From: Pirellulales bacterium
Lineage (GTDB): Bacteria > Planctomycetota > Planctomycetia > Pirellulales > Thermoguttaceae
DNA: 38,400 nt
Assembly (NCBI GenBank): GCA_016931995.1
Contig: JAFGDS010000146.1
Location: forward strand, 1-38,400
Direction of reading: 5' to 3'
Shown: positions 30,117-37,021 of the stretch, in pieces
How positions within the stretch are numbered: position 1 is the first letter of the stretch
Layout of the letters: the number at the start of each line of letters is the position of its first letter
The notes under the pieces: generated by a model
Database searches by the model: none
The model's input: only the letters and a program-made list of their open reading frames with translations
Told to the model about the DNA's origin: nothing
Position numbers and translations under genes: made by a program

Positions 30117-30540
30117 TGTCCTGGCTCCTGACGTGGTTCTTTTGGGTGCGACAAACCGAAGCCACCATTGTACCCACACCGCCGGAGGGGGTCCATCGAA
30201 TGCCGGCCGCCGACTCCATGCCGGCGACCGGGTTGACGGGGCCTCGTGCCTCCGGCGCCGCCCTGCGCCGGACGAATCCCGCAGGCAGCTCGACGATCCC
30301 GCCCAGCCGCCATGGAGCAGAACGGCCGTCGGTAATGACGGGACGCCGCGAGTATGAGAAGCGCGGCCGGCCGGTGGACCGGCCGCGCAAAAGAAACGCC
30401 GGCACATCCAGGGGGGCGACCCGATGGTGCCGGCGTCTCAGTGTCGATTTGTTGGTCCGCATCGGGTCGCCCTCCGAATGACGAGGGCGATGATAAACGC
30501 AGATTCTGGCGTTCCCGGCCGTTGAGTTAGATTCCCGGAA
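30117..30540. other. Gene-free control region with competing inverted repeats
   Basis: I see no convincing gene here. Three inverted repeats stand out. GCGCGGCCGG (30361-30370) pairs with CCGGCCGCGC (30379-30388). ACGCCGGCAC (30396-30405) pairs with GTGCCGGCGT (30427-30436). GGGCGACCCGATG (30414-30426) pairs with CATCGGGTCGCCC (30460-30472). The last two interlock, so only one can form in a simple fold. On the minus strand the third includes GGAGGG and an ATG at 30462-30460 of a short basic reading frame (MRTNKSTLRRRHHRVAPL). This could be a repressor leader or an RNA switch. Confidence 0.45.
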
Positions 30541-30805
30541 ATATCACGGATTTTGAAACGTAGGGAGCGCTAGGGAAACCTCGCGCGCGCAAGGTTTCTC
30601 TTGACAGGGTTTCTTGGATCGGGACGATCCCCAAGAGTCCGCTGCGGAAAGCCTTATGAGAAAGGGCTTTGCAGCGAGTCGGAAAATGGGTAAGATTATG
30701 GGGCGATTCCAGACTGCTTCGGATTTTACTTCGCCTTCCGAGGCGGCCGTTCGGAACCGATTGTCACCAAATACGTTAGCGAAAGTGGTTCGAGTCCCGT
30801 TGGGG
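30541..30805. other. Boundary region of the prophage, no gene
   Basis: This 265-base stretch has no convincing coding frame. It holds a 24-bp near-palindrome (30575-30598: GAAACCTCGCGC facing GCGCAAGGTTTC, one mismatch), a TTGACA at 30602, and a stem of CGCTGC + AAAGCC facing GGCTTT + GCAGCG around 30640-30675. Near 30790 is GTGGTTCGAGTCCCGTTGGG, which resembles a tRNA T-arm, but I can fold no tRNA. One of these may mark the right attachment site. No copy of the left junction sequence is seen here. Confidence 0.4.
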
Positions 30806-31330
30806 TCACTCATCCACCTCCGCGCTCAGCGTTCTCTTGACGTCCTTCACCAAGAGATACAGGTGCAGCTCCTGCACGGGCGAGGGCTCGAAGCCGAACC
30901 GGCTATGGAACGCCCTCGCGTTCTCGTCAATCGCATGGGTGAGAATCGCGCGGCTGCCAATGATGTCGGCCGCCTGCACCGCTCGCAGGATCGCGTCCTT
31001 GAGAAGCGCTCCGCCAAGCCCGTGTCCTTGTTCCGTCAGGTCCACGCCAAGCCGCGCAAGCAACACCACGGGCACGGGGTATTGCCCTAGGCCATGGGCA
31101 ATCCGCTGAGGCGTTTCTTCACGACGGACGGAGCCCGCCGCAAGCGTGTAATAGCCAACGACGCGCGCGCCCCGCGCCGCCACGTACGTCCGGGCGGAAC
31201 GGTTCTGGTGGTTCGCGTACGCGTGCTTCTGGAGATAATCATTGAGCGACTCCACGCCGCAGTCGAAGCGCGAAGGGACGTGGCCTTTTTCAAGCGGCAC
31301 GGGCCTGCCCAAAGGCGTTTCAGTCGCCAT
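30806..31330 (-). CDS. TacT-like GNAT toxin
   Basis: The 174-residue protein has the TacT/AtaT opening RFDCGVESLNDYLQKHAYANHQNRSARTYVAARG, then VVLLARLGVDLTEQGHGLGGALLKDAI with the acetyl-CoA binding QGHGLGG (residues about 101-107). GNAT toxins acetylate charged tRNA. The segment that in these toxins usually reads AFYxxFGF here reads AFHSRFGFEP, so the catalytic tyrosine position appears to be His. It overlaps the antitoxin gene by 11 bases, typical of the operon. Confidence 0.82.
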   Translation of the reverse strand: MATETPLGRPVPLEKGHVPSRFDCGVESLNDYLQKHAYANHQNRSARTYVAARGARVVGYYTLAAGSVRREETPQRIAHGLGQYPVPVVLLARLGVDLTEQGHGLGGALLKDAILRAVQAADIIGSRAILTHAIDENARAFHSRFGFEPSPVQELHLYLLVKDVKRTLSAEVDE

Positions 31331-31616
31331 CGAAAACGCTCTTTTCCGTAAGAAGCCTTCGTAACGACGGGATTACCTTGGGCGGCATGTCGATCGCCGC
31401 GCAAAACGCCTCCCAACGCTCCGGCGACAGCTCGAAGTGCGCCTGCTCCGCAAGCACCTGCTGGGCAGCGCTGAGAGCATGTTCCACCATGAAGCTGGTG
31501 AGCGTGGTTTGTTTGACCTGCGCCGCCTGCGAGATCACCTCTTTCTGAGCCGGTCGCAGCCGAAGCTGAACCTTGCTCTCCTTCAGCGGACGCTTTGGCT
31601 GCGGATGGGTGCCCAT
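31320..31616 (-). CDS. DUF1778 ribbon-helix-helix antitoxin (TacA-like)
   Basis: The 98-residue protein starts at an ATG behind GGAGGAG. Its N-terminal part SKVQLRLRPAQKEVISQAAQVKQTTLTSFMVEHALSAAQQVL is a ribbon-helix-helix DNA-binding domain of the DUF1778 class. The C-terminal LSPERWEAFCAAIDMPPKVIPSLRRLLTEKSVFDG is the toxin-neutralising helical tail. The toxin gene follows with an 11-base overlap. TacA-type proteins bind the promoter and the toxin. Confidence 0.85.
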   Translation of the reverse strand: MGTHPQPKRPLKESKVQLRLRPAQKEVISQAAQVKQTTLTSFMVEHALSAAQQVLAEQAHFELSPERWEAFCAAIDMPPKVIPSLRRLLTEKSVFDGD

Positions 31617-31631
31617 TTGCTCTCCTCCAAT

Positions 31632-31676
31632 GTATGGACAATGTCATTATAGCATATAGCTGTACATTGTCCATAC
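31632..31676 (-). promoter_or_regulatory. Promoter and palindromic operator of the toxin-antitoxin pair
   Basis: A perfect 13-bp inverted repeat, GTATGGACAATGT (31632-31644) and ACATTGTCCATAC (31664-31676), encloses 19 bases. On the minus strand a perfect TATAAT (31651-31646) lies 16 bases behind TGGACA (31673-31668), which falls inside one arm. Binding of the antitoxin to the arms would block the promoter. Autoregulation is the known behaviour of this family. Confidence 0.8.
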
Positions 31677-31850
31677 GCCAGCTTGCGGGATTTCGACGGA
31701 AACCGCATCACTGGCTGTCCCGTGCAGGGCTCGTAGCGACATCCACCCACCGTTGCCGCCATCGGGCCCACGAGGCTACAATGGGCCGATTGTCGGTGCT
31801 TGTGGGGCGTTACGCGTCTCCGGAAGCCCGGCTCGTAGCCGCGCCTTGAC

Positions 31851-31923
31851 TGTGATGCCGCGCGAAGCGAAGCGTCTCAAGTTGTTCTATGCCAACGGGA
31901 TCCTTCGCCGCGCTCAGGATGAC
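31851..31923. repeat. REP-like inverted repeat, degenerate copy
   Basis: GCGCGAAGCGAAGCGTCTC and GATCCTTCGCCGCGCTCAGGATG face each other across about 20 bases. They match the better copy at 36903-36974. It lies in the otherwise gene-free stretch 31677-31970, which otherwise shows nothing. Confidence 0.55.
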
Positions 31924-31970
31924 TTGACCTGCGATCCGGATGACCTGCCGCACACTGGGGAGTTGCCACC

Positions 31971-33116
31971 ATGAGATGTAGCATCCGCCACGGCCCGTGG
32001 CTGGTCTTGGTCCTGTTGGCGGGTACCGCCGTCCGGGCGGACGATCTGGGCCCGCTTCTGGCGACGCTCAAGGCCGTCGGGCCGCAAGGGACTGGCAGCA
32101 AGCAGGCCGCCGGAGCGTGGAAACAGCTTGCCCAAGCTGAAGCGGGCGAGCTGCCGACGATCCTTTCGGGCATGGACGGAGCCGGACCCCTGGCGGCCAA
32201 TTGGATCGGCAGCGCGGCCGACGTGGTGGCCCAGCGGGCGATCGACCAGGGCAATCTGCCGACGGCCGCGATGGAGCATTACGTTCGCCAGACCGATCAT
32301 GCCCCGCAGGCGCGGCGGTTGGCCTACGAGTGGCTTTGCCGCGTGGATCCCGGCGCGCCCGAACGGCTTCTGCCCGACATGCTCGACGACCCGAGCCTCG
32401 AGCTTCGTCGCGACGCGATCGCCCGGCTGATCGAAGCAGCCGCGCCGCTGCCCAAGGCCGAGGCGCTGCCGCTGTTGAAGCGGGCATTGGGTTCCGCCCG
32501 CGACCTGGATCAAATCCAAAGGGCGGCCGGGCAGATCGACAAGTTGGGCGAGAAGGTGGATATCGCCCGACAATTGGGCTGCGTGCTTCGGTGGAAGGTG
32601 ATCGGCCCCTGGGACAATACGGACGGCAAGGGCTTCGCCGCGGCCTATCCGCCTGAAGAGGCCGGCGGACTCGATTTCGCCCGGTCGTGGCCCGGCAAGC
32701 CGGACGCCGAGGGCAAGCCCCGGACCGTGTCCTGGATCAACCACGTCGCGCCGCGGCCGTTCGGCGAGATCGACTTCAACAAGGTCCTGGTCGAGGAAAA
32801 GTCCGTGGTGGCCTACGCCGCCGCGGAGTTGGACAGCCCTCGCGAACAAAAAGTGCAGATCCGCTGCGGATCGAACAGTGCCTTGGTGATTTGGGTCAAC
32901 GGCGAGCGCGTCGGGGGCTTCGAGGTCTATCACGCCGGCGGGCAGTTCGACGAATACACGTGCGAGGCGACGTTACGGCAAGGCCGGAACATCCTGCTCG
33001 TGAAGGTCTGCCAAAATGCCCAAACCCAGCCCTTTGCCCGCGTGTGGAGCTTGCAACTGCGGATTTGCGACTCCTTGGGCGGCGGGATACCGTTGGACCA
33101 GGGCGCCGTTGAATAA
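31971..33116 (+). CDS. Secreted protein with helical repeats and a carbohydrate-binding-like C-terminal domain
   Basis: The 381-residue protein has a signal peptide MRCSIRHGPWLVLVLLAGTAVRA, then a helical region with repeat-like pairs (DDPSLELRRDAIARLIEAAAPLPKAEALPLLKRALG) reminiscent of HEAT repeats. The last 170 residues start LRWKVIGPWDNTDGKGF and end with the beta-sandwich pattern SALVIWVNGERVGGFEVYHAGGQ ... LRQGRNILLVKVCQNAQTQPFARVWSLQLRI. Such sandwiches occur in glycosidase accessory domains. No enzymatic motif is visible. It likely acts outside the cytoplasm. It is followed by a Tat-exported protein after 37 bases, possibly one operon. Confidence 0.62.
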   Translation: MRCSIRHGPWLVLVLLAGTAVRADDLGPLLATLKAVGPQGTGSKQAAGAWKQLAQAEAGELPTILSGMDGAGPLAANWIGSAADVVAQRAIDQGNLPTAAMEHYVRQTDHAPQARRLAYEWLCRVDPGAPERLLPDMLDDPSLELRRDAIARLIEAAAPLPKAEALPLLKRALGSARDLDQIQRAAGQIDKLGEKVDIARQLGCVLRWKVIGPWDNTDGKGFAAAYPPEEAGGLDFARSWPGKPDAEGKPRTVSWINHVAPRPFGEIDFNKVLVEEKSVVAYAAAELDSPREQKVQIRCGSNSALVIWVNGERVGGFEVYHAGGQFDEYTCEATLRQGRNILLVKVCQNAQTQPFARVWSLQLRICDSLGGGIPLDQGAVE

Positions 33117-33153
33117 CGCGCGCCGGCGCCGAGATTAGATCTCGGAGGATCGA

Positions 33154-34344
33154 ATGCCCCATCTCAATCGCCGCGATTTCCTCGCGACCGCGTCGGGCGG
33201 GCTCCTCGCGGGGGTTGCCGCCGAAGCCGTTGGCGCCGAGCCCTTCGCGGCCTCTCAAGGCAAGCCGGTCCGCGCTAATCCCGCGCGCCGACTCAAGTAC
33301 GTCGGCTGGCAGGTGGGCGTCACGTATCAGGCAACGGCGCCCGGCGGTCTGACTCGCGACGACATGATGCGCCTGCTGGATGAGATGGCGCGGAATCGGA
33401 TGAACCTTCTGAGCCTCCAGATGCTCAGCTTCGGCCACTTCGATCCCAAGCACGACGGTTACTGTTGGCCCGTGGCAAATCCCAAGCTGCGCGCCCTTTG
33501 GGATTCCACCGCGGTCAATGGCCGACCGGAAACAGAGTACTTGCGCGAGGTGATCCGATCGGCGGCGCAACGTGACATCGAGATCCAACTGTTCATGAAC
33601 TGGGGAATATGGAATCCCGAAAAGGTCCGCAAGAGCTATGCGGACGCGGGGGTTCTGGAACGGCGCCCCCGTCCCGGTCAACCGGGCGCGAAACGCCCGT
33701 GGTTTTACTGCGCCGACGCGCCGGGCTCGTGGCAACTCGGCCTCGACGAGGTCACCGACTTATTGACGTATTACTCCGATCCGAACGTCACGAGTTACGG
33801 CTTTGAAAACCTGTGTTCCCATGACTGCTTCTGCCCTTTCACGCGGCAGAAGTACCAGCGGGAAACGGCCAAGTCGCTATTGGAGGCGTCGGACGGCGAG
33901 CGATTGGCGTGGTCCAAGCGGCGGATTGCAGGGCTGCTGAAACGATTTGTGGAACACATTCATCGCATCCGGCCCGATCTGGACGTGTGGCTCCACACGC
34001 GGTGCACGGACGACTCGGGCCACGATCCCAAGCGGCTGCCTGAATGCGGCATCGGCTACGTCCTACCCCACACGTTCCATTTCCCCATTGCCAAGAACGG
34101 CTTCCACAGGACGCTGGAACATCTGGAGCCCAACCGTTGCGTGCTGCATTTCTCCGCTAGAGATATCCGCCCGACGAACTATCCCCTCTGGATTCAAACG
34201 CCCGAAAGCATTGCGGAGAAGACCGGCTGGGTGTTGGACTATCCGGGAGACAATCTCGCGGGAGTTGTCTTCTACAATCCGAACGCCATGTCGCCGCGGA
34301 ACATCCGCGCCGTCTACGAACAAGTCAAACGCTTTGATTGGTGA
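33154..34344 (+). CDS. Tat-exported TIM-barrel-like glycosidase candidate
   Basis: GGAGG lies six bases before the ATG. The N-terminus MPHLNRRDFLATASGGLLAGVA is a twin-arginine signal. The 396-residue protein then reads RDDMMRLLDEMARNRMNLLSLQMLSFGHFDP, QLFMNWGIWNPE, RPDLDVWLHTRC and FHFPIAKNGF, a layout of beta-alpha strands with a GHL/GH-like TIM barrel, and ends with NLAGVVFYNPNAMSPRNIRAVYEQVKRF. I cannot name the glycoside hydrolase family. Its neighbour encodes an N-acetylglucosamine-6-phosphate deacetylase, so a role in amino-sugar or mucopolysaccharide use is possible. Confidence 0.6.
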   Translation: MPHLNRRDFLATASGGLLAGVAAEAVGAEPFAASQGKPVRANPARRLKYVGWQVGVTYQATAPGGLTRDDMMRLLDEMARNRMNLLSLQMLSFGHFDPKHDGYCWPVANPKLRALWDSTAVNGRPETEYLREVIRSAAQRDIEIQLFMNWGIWNPEKVRKSYADAGVLERRPRPGQPGAKRPWFYCADAPGSWQLGLDEVTDLLTYYSDPNVTSYGFENLCSHDCFCPFTRQKYQRETAKSLLEASDGERLAWSKRRIAGLLKRFVEHIHRIRPDLDVWLHTRCTDDSGHDPKRLPECGIGYVLPHTFHFPIAKNGFHRTLEHLEPNRCVLHFSARDIRPTNYPLWIQTPESIAEKTGWVLDYPGDNLAGVVFYNPNAMSPRNIRAVYEQVKRFDW

Positions 34345-34357
34345 GGGTAGGCCAGCC

Positions 34358-35512
34358 GTGACGACGTTGCGCGGGCGGATCATCGCGCCGACGGAAATCC
34401 TCGACGGAATCGTCGTTCTTCGCGACGGCCGGATCGAGCGCGTGGCGCCGTCCGATGGCTCGTCCGTGGACCACGACTTCGGCGACGCGCTGGTCGTGCC
34501 GGGCTTCATCGACGTCCACATGCACGGCCTGGGCGAGCACGTCGCGCTCGACGTGGACGATCTCCTGGCCGTCGCACGGCTGCAAGTCCGCTTCGGCACG
34601 ACGGGCTTCCTGCCAACCGCGGCCTCGCTGTCCGAGGAGCGCTACTGTCAGTTCGGCCGCAACGTCGCCCAGGCGCGCCGCGAGGCGGGGTCCGACGCGG
34701 CGGAAATCCTCGGCGCGCATTTCGAGGGCCCGTTCATCAATCCCGCCGGCAAGGCGGGCATGGACGAGGCCTACTTGCGGCCGGTCGATCTGGACGAATG
34801 CCGGCGCTATCTGGCCGTGGCGGACGGTTGCCTGCGGCTGATGACGCTCTCGCCCGAGCTGCCCGGCAGCGACGCGCTCATCCGCTTGCTTCGCCAGCAC
34901 GGCGCGGTGGCCTCGCTGGGACATAGCCGCGCGACGGTGGCCGAACTCGAGCGAGCCGTGGCGGCGGGATTGACCCACGTGTGCCACTGCTTCAATACAT
35001 TCGAGCGCGGCGACGACGATCCGGATTGGCCCTGGCGGCCCGGGCTGTTGGACGCCGTGCTGGTCGATCCGCGCCTGACGGGCGAAGTGATTTGCGACCT
35101 GGTCCACGTGCAAGAGAAACACGTCCGGGTGGCCGTCGAGCGGTTGGGGCGGGACCGGTTCGTGGCCATCACCGACAGCCTGCCCGGAGCGGGTTTGCCG
35201 CCGGGACAACACCTCATGGTGGACGGCCGGCGCTACGCGACGCTCGACGGGGCCGCGCGGCTGGTCGAGGGCGGCACGTTGGTCGGCAGCATGTTGACGA
35301 TGGATCGGGCATTCGGCAACCTGATTACCCATTGCGGCGTCGATCCGGTCCTAGCCGCCCGATTCACCTCGACGAACGCCGCCCGCGTCCTGGGGCTGGC
35401 CGATGAGTTGGGCCGCGTCGAGCCCGGCCGCCGCGCGAACCTGGCCGTGCTCGACGTGGATTTCAATTGCTTGGCCACGTGGGTGGATGGCCGTTTGGTC
35501 TATCAACGATGA
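34358..35512 (+). CDS. nagA: N-acetylglucosamine-6-phosphate deacetylase-like amidohydrolase
   Basis: A GTG start lies 14 bases after the previous stop, so the gene is probably in the same operon. The 384 residues have the amidohydrolase set: FIDVHMHG (His54, His56), AHFEGPFINP (Glu123), LGHSRAT (His189), VCHCFN (His210), DLVHV (His250) and AITDSLPGAG (Asp273). This is the metal and acid/base set of NagA, which removes acetate from GlcNAc-6-phosphate to give GlcN-6-P. The usual THLFNAM is CHCFNTF here. The protein should be cytoplasmic. Confidence 0.85.
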   Translation: MTTLRGRIIAPTEILDGIVVLRDGRIERVAPSDGSSVDHDFGDALVVPGFIDVHMHGLGEHVALDVDDLLAVARLQVRFGTTGFLPTAASLSEERYCQFGRNVAQARREAGSDAAEILGAHFEGPFINPAGKAGMDEAYLRPVDLDECRRYLAVADGCLRLMTLSPELPGSDALIRLLRQHGAVASLGHSRATVAELERAVAAGLTHVCHCFNTFERGDDDPDWPWRPGLLDAVLVDPRLTGEVICDLVHVQEKHVRVAVERLGRDRFVAITDSLPGAGLPPGQHLMVDGRRYATLDGAARLVEGGTLVGSMLTMDRAFGNLITHCGVDPVLAARFTSTNAARVLGLADELGRVEPGRRANLAVLDVDFNCLATWVDGRLVYQR

Positions 35513-35518
35513 AGGGAC

Positions 35519-36874
35519 ATGCCGATGAGAGGACGTTGGCTTTGGGATAATGACGCGACCCAACCGACGCACTGGCGGAGCCAGTGGCACACGGCGCTGG
35601 CAGTGCCGCGGCACATGACGGGATCCCCTCACCCCCGGCCCCTCTCCCGCAGGCGGGCGGGGGGTGCGTTAGGTCTGGTTCTCCTGATAATGGTTGCCAC
35701 TACGGCCAGCGCCGCCGATTGGCGGCAGTTTCGGGGGACGGACGGCAATCCGGCGTGCGACGACGCGGGCGTGCCCACGTCGTTCGACGTGGCCAAGGGG
35801 CTCAACGTCGCGTGGCGCGTGCCGCTGCCCGACCGTGGGGCCGCCTCGCCCATCGTCGTCGGCAATCAGGTCATCGTCACGTGCTCCGGCGGCGAAAGAC
35901 AGGATCGGTTGAGCATTCTGTCGTTCGACGTGGGCTCGGGCAAGAAGCTCTGGCATCGCCGCTGGTGGGCGACGGGCACGACGCACGTGCACCCCTTCAG
36001 CGCGGTGGCCCAATGCACGCCCGCCAGCGACGGCAGCCGTGTCTTCGCGTTCTACTCCTCGAACGATCTGGCCTGTTTTGACCTGGACGGCAATCTCCTG
36101 TGGTACCGCGGGCTGGCGCTGGAGAGTCCCACCACGCGGAACGACGTCGGCATGGCCAGCTCGCCGCTGGTGGTCGGATCGACCGTCGTCGTGCAGTGCG
36201 AAAACCAGGGCGAGTCGTTCGCGGCGGGATTGGACGTCGCCTCGGGCCGCACCCGATGGCGGATCCCGCGCGACCACTCGGCCATCTGGTCGTCGCCCAC
36301 GCTGCTGCCCGGCGAGACGCCCCGGGAGGACGCCGTCTTGTTGGTGGGCCGCGATCGGCTCACCACGCACGATCCGCAAACCGGCAAGCTCCTCTGGACG
36401 TTCGAGGCCCCGTGCCACACGGTCGCCTCGCCCGCGGTGCGCGACGGGCGCGTCTATCTCCAGGCCAACGGTTTGAACGCCCTGGAGCCGACCGGGCGGG
36501 CAAGCGAACCGAGGCTGCTATGGGCGCAAAACCGAATGCACTCGGGCGCATCGAGCCCCGTGATCCACGCCGGCCGCGCGTACGTCATCAAGTCGCCGGG
36601 TATCCTGGTCTGCGGCGATCTGGCCGACGGCCGCGTGCTGTGGCAGGTGCGGCTCGCGGGCACGTTCTGGTCCACGCCCGTGGTGGCCGATGGGCATCTT
36701 TGGGCCGCCAACGACGAAGGGCTCGTTCACGTCGTCGAGCTGGGCGAAAAAGGCCGGCTTCTGGGCAGCTATCCGTTCGACGCGAAGGTGCTAGCCACGC
36801 CCGCCGTCGCCGACAACGCCCTGTACCTCCGCGGCGATGAACACCTCGCCAAGATCGCGCTCACCGATAACTGA
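35519..36874 (+). CDS. Secreted PQQ-like beta-propeller protein
   Basis: The propeller has repeated blades ending in DVASGRTRWRIP, DPQTGKLLWTFEAP and LADGRVLWQVRLAG, and a planctomycete-style opening DWRQFRGTDGNPACDDAGVP. A hydrophobic signal, LGLVLLIMVATTASA, precedes it, at residues about 52-66, which is unusually far from the start. The first 40-50 residues are translated partly from a DNA repeat (see 35625-35665) and may not belong to the original protein. The function is unknown; PQQ-like propellers of this class usually lack the cofactor site and bind partners. The ATG at 35519 has GAAGGGA upstream. Confidence 0.72.
   Translation: MPMRGRWLWDNDATQPTHWRSQWHTALAVPRHMTGSPHPRPLSRRRAGGALGLVLLIMVATTASAADWRQFRGTDGNPACDDAGVPTSFDVAKGLNVAWRVPLPDRGAASPIVVGNQVIVTCSGGERQDRLSILSFDVGSGKKLWHRRWWATGTTHVHPFSAVAQCTPASDGSRVFAFYSSNDLACFDLDGNLLWYRGLALESPTTRNDVGMASSPLVVGSTVVVQCENQGESFAAGLDVASGRTRWRIPRDHSAIWSSPTLLPGETPREDAVLLVGRDRLTTHDPQTGKLLWTFEAPCHTVASPAVRDGRVYLQANGLNALEPTGRASEPRLLWAQNRMHSGASSPVIHAGRAYVIKSPGILVCGDLADGRVLWQVRLAGTFWSTPVVADGHLWAANDEGLVHVVELGEKGRLLGSYPFDAKVLATPAVADNALYLRGDEHLAKIALTDN
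35625..35665. repeat. C-rich/G-rich palindromic repeat inside the propeller gene
   Basis: CCCCTCACCCCC followed by CCCCTCTCCCGC and a GGCGGGCGGGGGG stretch can fold into a hairpin. This type of sequence is a widespread interspersed repeat in bacteria. Here it lies in frame within the leader of the beta-propeller gene, just before the signal peptide. Confidence 0.6.
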
Positions 36875-36902
36875 GAGCCTACTGCCAAACCTGGCCAACA
36901 CC

Positions 36903-36974
36903 GTCATGCTGAGCGAAGCGAAGCATCTCGAATCGCGCGACGCCGACGAGATCCTTCGCTTCGCTCAGGATGAC
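36903..36974. repeat. REP-like inverted repeat
   Basis: A 27-base arm at 36903-36929 starts GTCATGCTGAGCGAAGCG and is mirrored at 36948-36974 by an arm ending GCTTCGCTCAGGATGAC. Twenty-five of 27 positions pair and 18 bases lie between. It follows the propeller stop codon and may also terminate transcription. A weaker copy is at 31851-31923. Confidence 0.7.
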
Positions 36975-37021
36975 GTGCTTGGATAGGGGGGGTTCGGAAG
37001 AAGGCTCAAGGCGGCGCTATC

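Noticed and set aside
30785-30812. tRNA gene from the GGTTCGAGTCCC segment
   Set aside because: No acceptor, D or anticodon stems can be folded upstream; it may be a remnant at most.
30544-30813. 89-residue minus-strand frame opening with MSDPNGTRTT
   Set aside because: This opening is the translation of a tRNA-like or repeat sequence, a known type of annotation artefact. No ribosome site or domain supports it.
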